Notes: generated by a model from the sequence alone, not told the origin. A stretch of DNA of 64,000 bases from Streptococcus plurextorum DSM 22810 (GCF_000423745.1 NZ_AUIO01000008.1:1-64000), one strand, 5' to 3'; shown: positions 7,975-18,562, numbered from the stretch's first letter. Program-made: numbers and translations.

Positions 7975-10674
7975 ATGAAAACGCTAACATTTATTGGTGG
8001 ACAGGGCGACTTTACCATTCAGCAACCTGAAAATTACAGCGCCCTTTACTTTCCACTTGCCTCTGAAGTTGGCCTTAAAAGTGCTATCACTCCCTTTCTA
8101 GGAGGAGATGCCAAGATAGACCAAGAACATTTCTTACTGGAACCTGTTAGTGTAGATAATCTTCACAATAACCGATCAACACGCAACTTCTGGATAAAAA
8201 CCGAAGATGGAACATTATCCTCTGCGACGGGAGTATCTGCCGCCCAAGAAGCACAACGCTTTGGTTCTCGACAAGAAGAGAGCCAGTTGACAGCAGGCTT
8301 TATGTGGCAACAAATAAAACGAAAGTTGAATGATGGCAATCTCTCTACAACTATAACATCATTTATTCCCGCTGATGAAAATGTAGAGATTATGCTGGTT
8401 AGTGTGAAAAATATAGCTGAAAAAGCACAAAATTTGACCGCTACAGCAGCCATCCCGATTTTTGGTCGGAGTGCCGATAATATTCGAGATCACCGAAATG
8501 TCACTTCTATGCTCCATCGCATCAAGACTGATCGAGATGGTGTCTATGTTACTCCAACCATGTCGTTTGACGAACGTGGACATCGCCTCAATCATCATAC
8601 TTATTATGTACTAGGGTTTGGAGAGGATAACGACAAGCCCCAGACTTTCTATCCAACAGTAGAATCTTTTATTGGTGAAGGTGGGTCTCTCACCCAGCCA
8701 AGAACATTACTGGAGGGAAGCAAGGGGCAAGATGCTGGATATGCCGTTGATGGACGTGAGGCCATGGGAGCATTTAGTTTCGAACCCTTTACTCTAGAAG
8801 CTGGACAAAGTAAAACCTTTGTCATCCTTATGGGGATTAGCGAGACTAAAGCTGATATTCAGCATATTCGAGATAAGTTTCATACCCTTTCTGATGTTCA
8901 TAACAGCTTAGATGAAACCAAACAATACTGGCAAGAGAAATTAACCGTCGGTTTTAAAACAGGTGACAACTCATTTGATCAGTTTATGAAGTGGGTGTGC
9001 TTCCAGCCATTTCTGAGACGTATTTTTGGCTGTTCCTTCCTACCACACCATGACTATGGTCGCGGCGGCCGTGGTTGGCGAGACCTATGGCAGGATTGCT
9101 TATCGCTCCTTCTGATGGAACCTGATAAGGTTGGTCAGATGATTGTCAACAATTTCAAAGGGGTTCGCCTTGATGGCACCAATGCTACTATCATCGGTGA
9201 AGGTGATGGTCAATTTATTGCCGACCGCAATGGTATCAGTCGTGTTTGGATGGATCATGCTCTCTGGCCCCTCATGACAACAAAACTCTACATCGACCAA
9301 ACGGGAGATATTGATATCTTAACGAAGTCGGTCTCTTACTTTAAGGATGCCCATGTTAGGAGGGGAGGTGGTCTTGATGATTTATGGGATGAAGCCTATG
9401 GCAACGAACAAAGAACTACTAATGGCGATGTTTATGCTGGAAGCCTTTTGGAGCACTTATTAATTCAGCACTTAACTGGCTTTTACGAAGTCGGTCAACA
9501 CAATATCTATCGTCTTCGTGGAGCTGACTGGAATGACGCTCTTGATATGGCGAATGAAAATGGTGAGACTGTGGCCTTTACAGCTGCCTATGCTGGAAAC
9601 TTACTTGATTTAGCCTCTCTGATCCAACAGCTCGAAAAACTTTCTGATCTTAAATCCATCGAATTGTTAGCCGAGGTGGGACTTCTTTTGAAAAAAGATT
9701 CTGATATTTATGATCAGGTCACTCGAAAGCATCAAATTTTAGATCTCTACACAAAGAGTTGTCAGCATGATGTGAGTGGTCATAAAGTGAGTCTACCTTT
9801 ATCTGAAATAGCTATCAATCTCATTCAGAAAGCCAACTGGCTGCGGCATTTCCTACAAAATAATGAGTGGGTTGATATAGATGATAAGAACGGTTGGTAC
9901 AATAGCTACTATGACAATCACGGCAAACAGACAGATGGACCTCATTCCAACGGAATGCGGATGATGTTGACAGGACAAGTCTTTAGTATCATGAGTCATG
10001 TTGCTACAGATAGTCAGATTAAGAAAATAATCCACAGTGCTGATCAGTTGCTCTATCGTAAAGAGGTTGGAGGCTACCGTCTCAATACTGATTTTAAGGA
10101 AGTTAAGATGGACTTGGGACGCATGTTTGGCTTTGCCTATGGCGAAAAGGAAAATGGAGCTGTCTTTTCTCATATGACTGTCATGTATGCCAATGCTCTC
10201 TACAAACGTGGCTTTGTCAAGGAAGGGTGGAAAGCTTTGAAGTCCTTAGCTGATACTAGTTTAGACTTTAATACCAGCCATATCTTCCCTGGTATCCCTG
10301 AATATTTCCGAACCGATGGTCGTGGTGTTTACCACTATCTAACAGGTGCTGCCAGTTGGTATATGCTAACCATGGTCACAGAAGTTTTTGGTATTCGTGG
10401 TAAATTAGGAGACCTCATCTTTTACCCTAAATTAACTGCTGACCAGTTCGACGATAAGGGCACCGCTACTATTCAGACTACCTTTGCAGGTAAACGCTTT
10501 GTTGTTACCTATCTCAATCCGTCCGATAAGGATTTTGGTCGTTACATTATCAAACAAGCAACTTATAAGGGAGAAAATCTCCCTATTGCGGATGATGCCT
10601 ATGTCTACTTTTCGAAAGAAAAACTCCAACAACTTGATGACTCCCTTCATCAAATTGTCATTACTTTACAATAG
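7975..10674 (+). CDS. GH94 beta-glucoside phosphorylase (laminaribiose/cellodextrin phosphorylase-like)
   Basis: 899 residues from the ATG at 7975, preceded by AAGGAGGT; the longer frame from 7852 adds a hydrophobic stretch with no ribosome binding site and is unlikely. GH94 enzymes split a terminal beta-glucosidic bond with phosphate, giving glucose-1-phosphate and saving ATP. Hallmarks include YGRGGRGWRDLWQDCL in the barrel entrance and RGADWNDALDMA, where the DWND motif (D518-D521) carries the general acid. No signal peptide, so cytoplasmic. Length (about 900) fits laminaribiose or related phosphorylases rather than the 800-residue cellobiose type encoded next. First gene of the rightward operon. 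Linkage specificity (beta-1,3 versus beta-1,4) is not decided by sequence; two different GH94 enzymes side by side would suit a mixed-linkage glucan. Confidence 0.85.
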   Translation: MKTLTFIGGQGDFTIQQPENYSALYFPLASEVGLKSAITPFLGGDAKIDQEHFLLEPVSVDNLHNNRSTRNFWIKTEDGTLSSATGVSAAQEAQRFGSRQEESQLTAGFMWQQIKRKLNDGNLSTTITSFIPADENVEIMLVSVKNIAEKAQNLTATAAIPIFGRSADNIRDHRNVTSMLHRIKTDRDGVYVTPTMSFDERGHRLNHHTYYVLGFGEDNDKPQTFYPTVESFIGEGGSLTQPRTLLEGSKGQDAGYAVDGREAMGAFSFEPFTLEAGQSKTFVILMGISETKADIQHIRDKFHTLSDVHNSLDETKQYWQEKLTVGFKTGDNSFDQFMKWVCFQPFLRRIFGCSFLPHHDYGRGGRGWRDLWQDCLSLLLMEPDKVGQMIVNNFKGVRLDGTNATIIGEGDGQFIADRNGISRVWMDHALWPLMTTKLYIDQTGDIDILTKSVSYFKDAHVRRGGGLDDLWDEAYGNEQRTTNGDVYAGSLLEHLLIQHLTGFYEVGQHNIYRLRGADWNDALDMANENGETVAFTAAYAGNLLDLASLIQQLEKLSDLKSIELLAEVGLLLKKDSDIYDQVTRKHQILDLYTKSCQHDVSGHKVSLPLSEIAINLIQKANWLRHFLQNNEWVDIDDKNGWYNSYYDNHGKQTDGPHSNGMRMMLTGQVFSIMSHVATDSQIKKIIHSADQLLYRKEVGGYRLNTDFKEVKMDLGRMFGFAYGEKENGAVFSHMTVMYANALYKRGFVKEGWKALKSLADTSLDFNTSHIFPGIPEYFRTDGRGVYHYLTGAASWYMLTMVTEVFGIRGKLGDLIFYPKLTADQFDDKGTATIQTTFAGKRFVVTYLNPSDKDFGRYIIKQATYKGENLPIADDAYVYFSKEKLQQLDDSLHQIVITLQ

Positions 10675-10686
10675 AGGAATAATATT

Positions 10687-13098
10687 ATGAAATACGGTTA
10701 CTTTGATGATATCAATCGCGAATATGTCATTGACAGACCTGATACACCCACTCCTTGGGTCAACTACCTAGGTTCTCCAGAGTACGGGGCAATCATCTCT
10801 AACAATGCAGGTGGTTATAGCTTTGCGAAATCTGGAGCAAACGGTCGTATCCTACGTTATATTTTCAATAATTTTGACCAACCCGGTCGCTACATTTACC
10901 TCCGTGATAATGATAGCAAAGACTTCTGGTCAGCTTCTTGGCAACCTGTCGGAAAAGACGTAAAAGATTATCTCAGTAAGTGCCACCACGGACTTGGCTA
11001 CACTAAAATGGTAGCAGATTATGCCGGCATTCATTCAGAAGCCACTTACTATGTCCCAAAGGGAAAGAGTTACGAAGTTTGGGCTGTTGAAGTCACTAAT
11101 ACTTCCGCACAAACCCGTCATCTGACCTTAACTGGTTATGCTGAATTTACCAACCATAGCAATTACGAGCAAGATTTGGTCAATCTCCAATATTCGCTTT
11201 TCATCTCGAGAACTCAATTTCAAGATAATCGTGTCGTACAACAAATTCACGGGAACCTCAATACCTTGGAAGAAGATGAACAAATCGATGAAAAGAATGT
11301 TACCGAACGTTTCTTTGGTTTAGCCGGAAATCCTGTCTCTTCTTATTGCGGAGATAAAAAAGCTTTTCTAGGCACTTACAACGGTTATGACAAACCTGTT
11401 GGCGTAACAACTGGTGACTTGGGAAACATTGATAATTATAATGAAAACGCCTGTGGTGCTCTCGCTAGCCAGATAACACTTGCTCCTGATGAAAGTAAAA
11501 TGCTAGTCTTTATTTTAGGAGAAAAAAGCTCTCAAGAAGCTAGTCTCATTATCAAAAACTACGAAAAAGCAAAAGAAGCTGTAATAGCTGAAATTGATGA
11601 CCTTCGTGCTGAATGGCAAGGACGCCTAGAAAGTCTGCAAGTCAAAACGCCTAGTCCCGTCTTTGATACCATGATTAACACCTGGAATGCCTATAACTGC
11701 TACATGACTTTTATTTGGTCACGTGCTGCCTCTCTTATTTACTGCGGGCTTAGAAATGGCTATGGTTATCGTGACACCGTGCAAGACATCCAAGGAATTA
11801 TCCATTTAGCCCCTGAAATGGCAGCTGATAAAATCCGTTTCATGCTGTCTGCCCAAGTCGATAACGGTGGAGGCCTTCCACTCGTCAAATTTACCCATAA
11901 CCCTGGACATGAGGATACCCCCGATGACGCTTCTTATGTCCAAGAAACGGGGCACCCAGCCTATCGTGCAGATGATGCTCTCTGGCTCTTCCCAACCATT
12001 TACAAATATATCACGGAATCTGGTCATATGGATTTCTTGGATGAAGTCATTCCTTATGCCAATAAGGGACAAGCTACTGTCTATGAACACCTCAAAGCTG
12101 CTATTCAGTTTTCAATGAATCACTTAGGTCCCCATGGCATGCCTGCAGGGCTCCATGCCGACTGGAACGATTGCTTGCGCTTAGGTGCCAAAGGCGAATC
12201 ATCATTTGTCGCCTTGCAATATTACTACGCATTGAGCCTTTTAAAGATTTTTGCAACCCACAAAAAAGATGAGGATTATTTAGACTTTCTTGAGACTGAA
12301 CAAGAGGCTATGAGACAAAAGATCCAAGAGCTCTGCTGGGATGAAGACCGTTTCATTCGTGGTTATACCGAGGCCGGAGAACGTATTGGAGAGCGCAATG
12401 CTCCTGAAGCCAGCATGTGGCTCAACCCTCAAAGCTGGGCTGTTATTAGTGGTCTGGCCGATAATGCTCAGGCTGACTTGGCTATGGATAACGTTTTTAA
12501 TCAACTCAATACCAAATACGGGGCTATTCTGATGAACCCACCTTATCATAAGCATGCCTTTGAAGGAGCTTTAGCGGTTATTTATAACCAAGGAAACAAG
12601 GAAAATGCTGGAGTGTTTTCACAATCTCAAGGCTGGCTGATCCTCGCAGAAGCTTTGCGTGGAAACGGAGACCGTGCTTTTACCTACTTTATGGAAAATG
12701 CTCCAGCAGCCCAAAATGAGGAAGCAGACATCCGTCAATTAGAGCCATACTGCTATGGACAATTTACTGAAGGACCAGCCAGCCCACATCACGGACGATC
12801 ACATGTTCATTGGCTAACCGGGACCGCTTCAACTGTCATGGTAGGATGTGTAGAGGGCATCCTAGGTCTTCGACCAGATCTCGGTGGCTTACGGTTAGCT
12901 CCTGCCATTCCAAAAGAGTGGGATCACTTCTCTATGGATAAGATTTTCCGTGGTAAAACCCTCCATATTACTGTAGAAAATCCCGAACATAAAGAATCTG
13001 GCTTTACAAAGCTTATACTCAATGGTACTGAGTTAGCAGACGCTTACTTACCAGATGAACTCCTTAAAGTTGAAAATACTATTACTCTCATACTATAA
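10687..13098 (+). CDS. GH94 cellobiose phosphorylase
   Basis: 803 residues; cellobiose plus phosphate to glucose and alpha-glucose-1-phosphate, in the cytoplasm. The opening MKYGYFDDINREYVI and PTPWVNYLGSPEYGAIISN, the barrel segment GYGYRDTVQDIQGI, and GLHADWNDCLRLGAKGES with the catalytic DWND (D492-D495) match bacterial cellobiose phosphorylases closely in sequence and in length. The gene lies 12 bp after the first GH94 gene, with AGAGG upstream of the ATG, so both are cotranscribed. Together the two enzymes would shorten imported oligosaccharides phosphorolytically and leave only part of the glucose to be phosphorylated by kinases. Confidence 0.88.
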   Translation: MKYGYFDDINREYVIDRPDTPTPWVNYLGSPEYGAIISNNAGGYSFAKSGANGRILRYIFNNFDQPGRYIYLRDNDSKDFWSASWQPVGKDVKDYLSKCHHGLGYTKMVADYAGIHSEATYYVPKGKSYEVWAVEVTNTSAQTRHLTLTGYAEFTNHSNYEQDLVNLQYSLFISRTQFQDNRVVQQIHGNLNTLEEDEQIDEKNVTERFFGLAGNPVSSYCGDKKAFLGTYNGYDKPVGVTTGDLGNIDNYNENACGALASQITLAPDESKMLVFILGEKSSQEASLIIKNYEKAKEAVIAEIDDLRAEWQGRLESLQVKTPSPVFDTMINTWNAYNCYMTFIWSRAASLIYCGLRNGYGYRDTVQDIQGIIHLAPEMAADKIRFMLSAQVDNGGGLPLVKFTHNPGHEDTPDDASYVQETGHPAYRADDALWLFPTIYKYITESGHMDFLDEVIPYANKGQATVYEHLKAAIQFSMNHLGPHGMPAGLHADWNDCLRLGAKGESSFVALQYYYALSLLKIFATHKKDEDYLDFLETEQEAMRQKIQELCWDEDRFIRGYTEAGERIGERNAPEASMWLNPQSWAVISGLADNAQADLAMDNVFNQLNTKYGAILMNPPYHKHAFEGALAVIYNQGNKENAGVFSQSQGWLILAEALRGNGDRAFTYFMENAPAAQNEEADIRQLEPYCYGQFTEGPASPHHGRSHVHWLTGTASTVMVGCVEGILGLRPDLGGLRLAPAIPKEWDHFSMDKIFRGKTLHITVENPEHKESGFTKLILNGTELADAYLPDELLKVENTITLIL

Positions 13099-13107
13099 CG
13101 AAAGTGA

Positions 13108-14556
<1,449 letters not shown>

Positions 14557-14604
14557 ACGCCAATAAAATGAAAGTAAAACCGTTATAACATTGTTGAGGG
14601 ATAA

Positions 14605-14645
14605 GACTTTAACTGGTGCTACCTTCTATAGCATCAGTTAAAGTC
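14605..14645 (+). other. Long perfect stem-loop between GH1 and ROK kinase genes
   Basis: A 16-bp stem (14605-14620 with 14630-14645, one G-U pair, 9-nt loop) lies between the GH1 stop and the kinase start. It is followed by CCCCTTATT rather than a T run, so it is more likely an mRNA processing or stability element, or a weak attenuator, than a classical terminator. Just upstream, 14581-14590 carries GTTATAACATTG, reminiscent of the ATAACA/TGTTAT dyad at 7660-7684. Confidence 0.6.
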
Positions 14646-14671
14646 CCCTTATTGCGGTTAGAGTATCTGAT

Positions 14672-15610
14672 ATGAAACATTATTTAGCTATTGATGTGGG
14701 GGGGACACATATTAAATATGCCCTCATGCAAGAAGATGGTGCTATTATCTCCTCTGATAAAACGGTTACCCCTAAGCGTTCTTTGGAGGCCTTTTTAACG
14801 AGCCTTTTTGACATTATCACACCTTATCAAGAAGAACTTTCTGGGGTCGCCTTTAGTGTTCCAGGAAAGGTTGATACTCATACAGGAACCATTTACTTTG
14901 GAGGAGCTCTCACCTATTTGGATCGACTTTGTTTAAAACAAGTCATACAAGAACGTTATAATCTACCAGCAAGTGTTCAAAATGATGCCAAGGCTGCTGC
15001 TTTGGCTGAACTCTGGCTAGGAAGTCTTAAAGGGGTATCTGACGCTGCTGTTATCGTACTTGGAACCGGTGTCGGGGGTGGCATTATCCTTGACGGACAG
15101 TTGCGTATGGGCCCTCACTTCCAGGCTGGGGAACTTAGCCTATCTGTTTTGGAAGCTAGTAAACCTGAAGTTGAAAAAATGGTGGGGTTCATCGGTTCAG
15201 CTGTTCTGATGATTGAAAAAGTTAATCAAGCCATTGGGCATCCAGACCTTAAAGATGGTCAGACAGCTTTTCAGGCTATTTCAAAAGGGGATACACGCGC
15301 TTTACCTATTTTTCAGACCTACTGCCGTCAGATTGCCTACCTCATCTTGAACCTCCAAGCTTTCTTAGACCTTTCAACTTATGCCATTGGCGGAGGAATC
15401 AGTTCACAGCCACTGTTAATCGAAGAGATTAATCGTCAATTCTCAAAGGTTATCGAAGGCTCACCCCTTCTTAGTATGAATGTAGCTGATTTGGCTATCA
15501 TTCCAACCCACTTCGGTAATGATGCCAACCTTTACGGCGCTCTTTATCAGTTTTTAGAAGAGCACAACAACTTATCAACTGACAAAACAGTATCAATAAC
15601 AGATAAATAG
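14672..15610 (+). CDS. ROK-family sugar kinase, possible beta-glucoside kinase
   Basis: 312 residues. The N-terminal phosphate-binding loop AIDVGGTHIKYAL, the NDAKAAALAELWLG segment and the glycine motif GTGVGGGIIL identify a ROK kinase. The cysteine zinc motif (CxCGxxGCxE) usual in ROK glucokinases is missing: the place after GELSL has no cysteines. ROK members that lack it include beta-glucoside kinases, which make cellobiose-6'-phosphate and the like. With a 6-phospho-beta-glucosidase gene immediately upstream, this role is attractive, but a glucokinase using the free glucose released by phosphorolysis is equally possible. Ribosome binding site weak. Last gene of the rightward operon; terminator at 15662-15694. 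Confidence 0.75.
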   Translation: MKHYLAIDVGGTHIKYALMQEDGAIISSDKTVTPKRSLEAFLTSLFDIITPYQEELSGVAFSVPGKVDTHTGTIYFGGALTYLDRLCLKQVIQERYNLPASVQNDAKAAALAELWLGSLKGVSDAAVIVLGTGVGGGIILDGQLRMGPHFQAGELSLSVLEASKPEVEKMVGFIGSAVLMIEKVNQAIGHPDLKDGQTAFQAISKGDTRALPIFQTYCRQIAYLILNLQAFLDLSTYAIGGGISSQPLLIEEINRQFSKVIEGSPLLSMNVADLAIIPTHFGNDANLYGALYQFLEEHNNLSTDKTVSITDK

Positions 15611-15661
15611 TTGCTCTCGTAAAGTGAATCTGTTAAAATTTGCCCCTCCAAACAAGCCACT

Positions 15662-15694
15662 AAAGAACGCCCCAGCTATGCTAAGGCGTTCTTT
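15662..15694 (+). terminator. Terminator of the rightward beta-glucan operon
   Basis: Perfect 10-bp stem (AAAGAACGCC with GGCGTTCTTT), 13-nt loop, about 50 bp after the kinase stop codon, with the T run partly inside the stem. Confidence 0.8.
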
Positions 15695-15740
15695 AATATG
15701 CCATTTTGGGTAGTTTCAGAGTTTACATAGTTCAAAAAAC

Positions 15741-16031
15741 ATGTATTTATTGGTAATTTTTCTCGTTTATATGAATTTGCTTGATAGCAAATCTAGTGTA
15801 TCACTGCCATTTGCTATAGATTCATTTATAAAAAATGAGACTGATGAAAAGGTTTTGAAGAAGATGTTTTTTGCAATAAATACAAAATTTCTAAACTTAA
15901 AATGTCAAACGTCCTTTTCGGTTATAAAAGATAATTTAAAATATATTGATTCAAAAGTTAGTCAAGTTATTATAGAAAGTCCTCTGTTGAAAAGTGAATG
16001 TTATGACAGACTTTCTAAAGAAGTTATTTAG
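15741..16031 (+). CDS. Small hypothetical protein, probable cargo of a remnant element
   Basis: 96 residues, A/T-rich, no recognised domain; a hydrophobic N-terminus (YLLVIFLVYMNLL) is followed by a charged helical region. There is no convincing ribosome binding site before the ATG at 15741, so it could be the 3' end of a longer, degraded gene. It stops just before a strong terminator and the orphan element end at 16106-16237, in the same relative place as the last cargo gene of the intact element (which ends at 24975). It is therefore best viewed as leftover cargo of an earlier integrated element. Whether it is expressed is unknown. Confidence 0.4.
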   Translation: MYLLVIFLVYMNLLDSKSSVSLPFAIDSFIKNETDEKVLKKMFFAINTKFLNLKCQTSFSVIKDNLKYIDSKVSQVIIESPLLKSECYDRLSKEVI

Positions 16032-16036
16032 ATTTT

Positions 16037-16070
16037 AAAACCCACTGACTTTAATCAGCCAGTGGGTTTT
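16037..16070 (+). terminator. Terminator at the right end of the remnant element
   Basis: 11-bp perfect stem (16037-16047 with 16060-16070), ending in TTTT; corresponds in position to the hairpin at 25080-25110 of the intact element. Confidence 0.8.
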
Positions 16071-16105
16071 ATTACTTATCCGAATCAAAAACTTATTTCA
16101 AAAAA

Positions 16106-16237
16106 GGTAGTGAAAAAGGTAGTGATTCGACTGATTTGTACTGCAATGTAATGAAAGTTCATCTTTCAAAAATCGCTTAAAATCAAGGTTTCTACCGTCT
16201 ATTGACGTGTAGTGAATCCCTATTTCACCTCAGTAAA
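16106..16237. other. Orphan element right end with a second rpmG 3' tail (attachment site)
   Basis: This stretch parallels 25147-25278, the true right end of the integrated element. Shared blocks: two GGTAG(A/T)G boxes 12 bp apart (16106-16112, 16118-16124); a 24-bp block identical at 16132-16155 and 25173-25196; TTGACGTGTA-TGAA; and finally a copy of the last rpmG codons. On the minus strand 16237-16220 reads F-T-E-V-K-stop, as does rpmG at 25278-25261, with several synonymous differences. It is therefore the right end of another, related element, left just outside the present one. Confidence 0.75.
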
Positions 16238-16309
16238 GGTTAAGTATTATCTATTTTAGCTGTTAGAAACGTTTATATATCAACGTTTTTGTAATGTTCC
16301 TTAGTAAAA

Positions 16310-16328
16310 GGTAGAGTGAATGGTAGAG
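16310..16328. promoter_or_regulatory. Left-arm integrase binding repeats
   Basis: GGTAGAG at 16310-16316 and 16322-16328, exactly 12 bp apart, just beyond the integrase stop codon; the same pair with the same spacing occurs at the right end. Role as arm-type sites is inferred from Tn916-like systems. Confidence 0.55.
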
Positions 16329-16331
16329 TAG

Positions 16332-17597
16332 TTATTGCGTTAGTTCAGCAATCTTATCAAGATAAATACCCACAGCTTCTAACTTTCGTTGAGGTGCTAA
16401 TTCAGCGTAAGTATCCATTGTGGTTGAAATTGATTTATGTCCCATTCTGACTTGGAGTTCTTTCCAGTTTGCACCAGCATTAAGCAACATTGAAGCATGA
16501 GTGTGTCGGAATAAATGGAAACCATAATCTGGTAATCCTAGACCTGCTAATCTATTCTTGAGAGTTGTTCGCTCGTTTCTATCACACATATAGTTTCCGT
16601 ATATTGTTGGGAAAATCAATTTTGTTTCAGGTCTATTGTGTAATTTAAGATATTCGTTCATTTCATTGTGAAAATCTCGAAGTTCTTCAAGTATAGATAA
16701 AGGAACTGGAATAGAGCGATTGCCTGCATCGGTTTTTGGAGTTGCTTTACAGATGACTTTCCCTTTTGTTCCAGTCTTTTTGTTAGCGGTTTTCCAAAGT
16801 AATGTTTTGTTGACACCAATAGAGGATTCTTCAAAGTTCAAATCATCAATTGTCAATGCCAGTAACTCATTTATACGCAAGGCTGAAGCTAAGAGTGTGT
16901 TACAAATCAACTTAAACCGTCGATTGGCTCTACTGTTATCTAAACTTTCAAGATAATTAAGCCACCTAGCGAGACTATCATCATGTAAAACCATGATACG
17001 TTGCTTGCTAGACTTGGGCTTGGGTGGAATCTTGATAGTGTTGACAGGGTTAGAGGTCAGACCATAGTTAGTAATGCCATAGTCAAAAATATCTTTCAAC
17101 TTATGGATGACAGCACCGAAATCTTTTGCACATCCCTTATTTGCACGCTTCACACCAGATTCAACTGATTTTTTTGATTTCTTTGCTAGGTCATTTAACC
17201 ATAGCTGAATATCGGCAGATTCAATTTTATCTGGTTTGTAATCTCCGAATTTAGGAATAATATAATTATCTAGGTAGCCCCTTACCCTATTTAATGTATT
17301 GTGTGAACTAACCCAAGTTTGATAAGCTTGAAACCAAGCTTCGGCTAAATCTTCCAGCGTATTAATAGGCACATTCTCTTTTCGAGTAAATCCATTTCTT
17401 TCAAATTCTAAGCGAGCTTGAATAACTTCTCTATCAAGTTGCTTAAGTGTTTTTGCAGTAATAGTTGTTGTGACTTGTTTGCCAGTTTTAACATCTTTAC
17501 CAAGAAATGCTCCTTTTAGCGTATATGAAATGGATTTATCTTTTTTGATTTTTTTAATGACTTTTTTGCCATTATGGATAATTGTTTCAGTTTCCAT
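16332..17597 (-). CDS. int: Tyrosine recombinase / integrase of the rpmG element
   Basis: 421 residues. N-terminal arm-binding domain (about 20-70), SAM-like core-binding domain (about 80-175) and C-terminal catalytic domain with the full set R241 (ALRINELL), H361 and R364 (HLFRHTHASML), H387 (MGHKSIST) and the nucleophile Y397 (DTYAEL). It catalyses site-specific integration into, and with Xis excision from, the 3' end of rpmG. The gene sits at the left end of the element and reads toward the attachment site, the usual arrangement. All catalytic residues are present, so activity is expected. Confidence 0.93.
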   Translation of the reverse strand: METETIIHNGKKVIKKIKKDKSISYTLKGAFLGKDVKTGKQVTTTITAKTLKQLDREVIQARLEFERNGFTRKENVPINTLEDLAEAWFQAYQTWVSSHNTLNRVRGYLDNYIIPKFGDYKPDKIESADIQLWLNDLAKKSKKSVESGVKRANKGCAKDFGAVIHKLKDIFDYGITNYGLTSNPVNTIKIPPKPKSSKQRIMVLHDDSLARWLNYLESLDNSRANRRFKLICNTLLASALRINELLALTIDDLNFEESSIGVNKTLLWKTANKKTGTKGKVICKATPKTDAGNRSIPVPLSILEELRDFHNEMNEYLKLHNRPETKLIFPTIYGNYMCDRNERTTLKNRLAGLGLPDYGFHLFRHTHASMLLNAGANWKELQVRMGHKSISTTMDTYAELAPQRKLEAVGIYLDKIAELTQ

Positions 17598-17685
17598 ATT
17601 TGCCTTTCTTCAGGATATTGAAGCAGGCTAAAATAGTTACCACTCTTTCTTTTAGATAATACTATTTTAGCACAAAACTTCAACA

Positions 17686-17934
17686 TTAGGAGTTCAAGAA
17701 GTCAATAACATCGTCTAATAAATAGAAGACGGTTCGAGTTCCCTCTATAGGAGGTTCTAATCTTTTTAATCCTTTTTGTTCCCAAGTTTTTAGTGTGTTT
17801 GGAGAGATATTTAGTTGTCTTAGCAATTCTCGTTGCTGAATTATCTTTAGTGGTCTGCTCTGTTCTTTGATTTGAATGAGCTTGATAAGTGTTTGCAATA
17901 ACTGTTCAATTTGTTCTAACTTTTCGTTATTCAT
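17686..17934 (-). CDS. Xis-like small DNA-binding protein
   Basis: 82 residues: an N-terminal amphipathic helix (NNEKLEQIEQLLQTLIKLI) followed by a MerR/excisionase-type helix-turn-helix (LLRQLNISPNTLKTWEQKGLKRLEPP) and a short C-terminal part resembling helix-turn-helix domain 17 proteins (FYLLDDVIDFL). Placed between rep and int, the site of the excisionase in many streptococcal elements, so it probably directs excision or regulates int. It overlaps the rep gene end by 8 bp, implying translational coupling. Confidence 0.75.
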   Translation of the reverse strand: MNNEKLEQIEQLLQTLIKLIQIKEQSRPLKIIQQRELLRQLNISPNTLKTWEQKGLKRLEPPIEGTRTVFYLLDDVIDFLNS

Positions 17935-18532
17935 CGTTGTCTTTCTCCTCTGTATTGGCAGTCTGTAACCGATTTGGATTATGCCGTCGTGAATCTAAAT
18001 ACTTAGCAAAGAAATAGGTACGTTCAATAATGAGTCCTAACAAATTTGTATTGTTTGCTCGTGCATACCAAACTAACTCTTCAAATTCGGTAAAGTCGTT
18101 TTCTTCGATAATATCAACCACTTCATGAATAAAATCTGAGGTTTTCACTTCCATTAAGAATTTATCCAAATCAAAGCCACAACCAACTTCAATATCTTCG
18201 ATACTATAGGGGGTCTTCTCTGGATTCTCAGCATGTGTAAAATAGTCAAATAAACCTGTTGGAGACATAACAACCTCGACATGTGCTGGACCGTTTAGTT
18301 TATCGCTGATGATATTTGATACTTGGGAATAACTTTTTAGTGAATCAAAGAAGAATGCACCGTGTTTGTGTGATTTTTTGAACTCTCCTGTTTGTCTGTT
18401 CACATCTTTGTTGTGCCAAGGGCTAAGGATAAATGGAATATGGAGTTCTTCCAAGATGTTTAAATAATCCTCAGGCGCACTCTCTTCGTAGAATAAGAAA
18501 GTCCACTTTGAGGAGCGTTGTTCTTTTGCCAT
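17927..18532 (-). CDS. rep: Rolling-circle replication initiator, pMV158 RepB type (Rep_2)
   Basis: 201 residues from the ATG at 18532 (GAGGT box 8 bp upstream; a TTG at 18538 is less likely). HUH endonuclease motif SHKHGAFFFD with H55 and H57; upstream PWHNKDVN supplies H40 and D43 as further metal ligands, and LFDYFTHAENPEK the candidate nucleophile Y97. Positions and total length correspond to RepB of plasmid pMV158. It would nick the hairpin origin at 18637-18658, 105 bp upstream, and start rolling-circle replication of the excised circle; it might also serve as the transfer nickase, since no other relaxase is seen. The C-terminal part (about 130-201) probably forms the oligomerization domain. 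Confidence 0.88.
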   Translation of the reverse strand: MAKEQRSSKWTFLFYEESAPEDYLNILEELHIPFILSPWHNKDVNRQTGEFKKSHKHGAFFFDSLKSYSQVSNIISDKLNGPAHVEVVMSPTGLFDYFTHAENPEKTPYSIEDIEVGCGFDLDKFLMEVKTSDFIHEVVDIIEENDFTEFEELVWYARANNTNLLGLIIERTYFFAKYLDSRRHNPNRLQTANTEEKDNDE

Positions 18533-18562
18533 AGGCAATTACCTCGCTTTGCTATATCTTTT

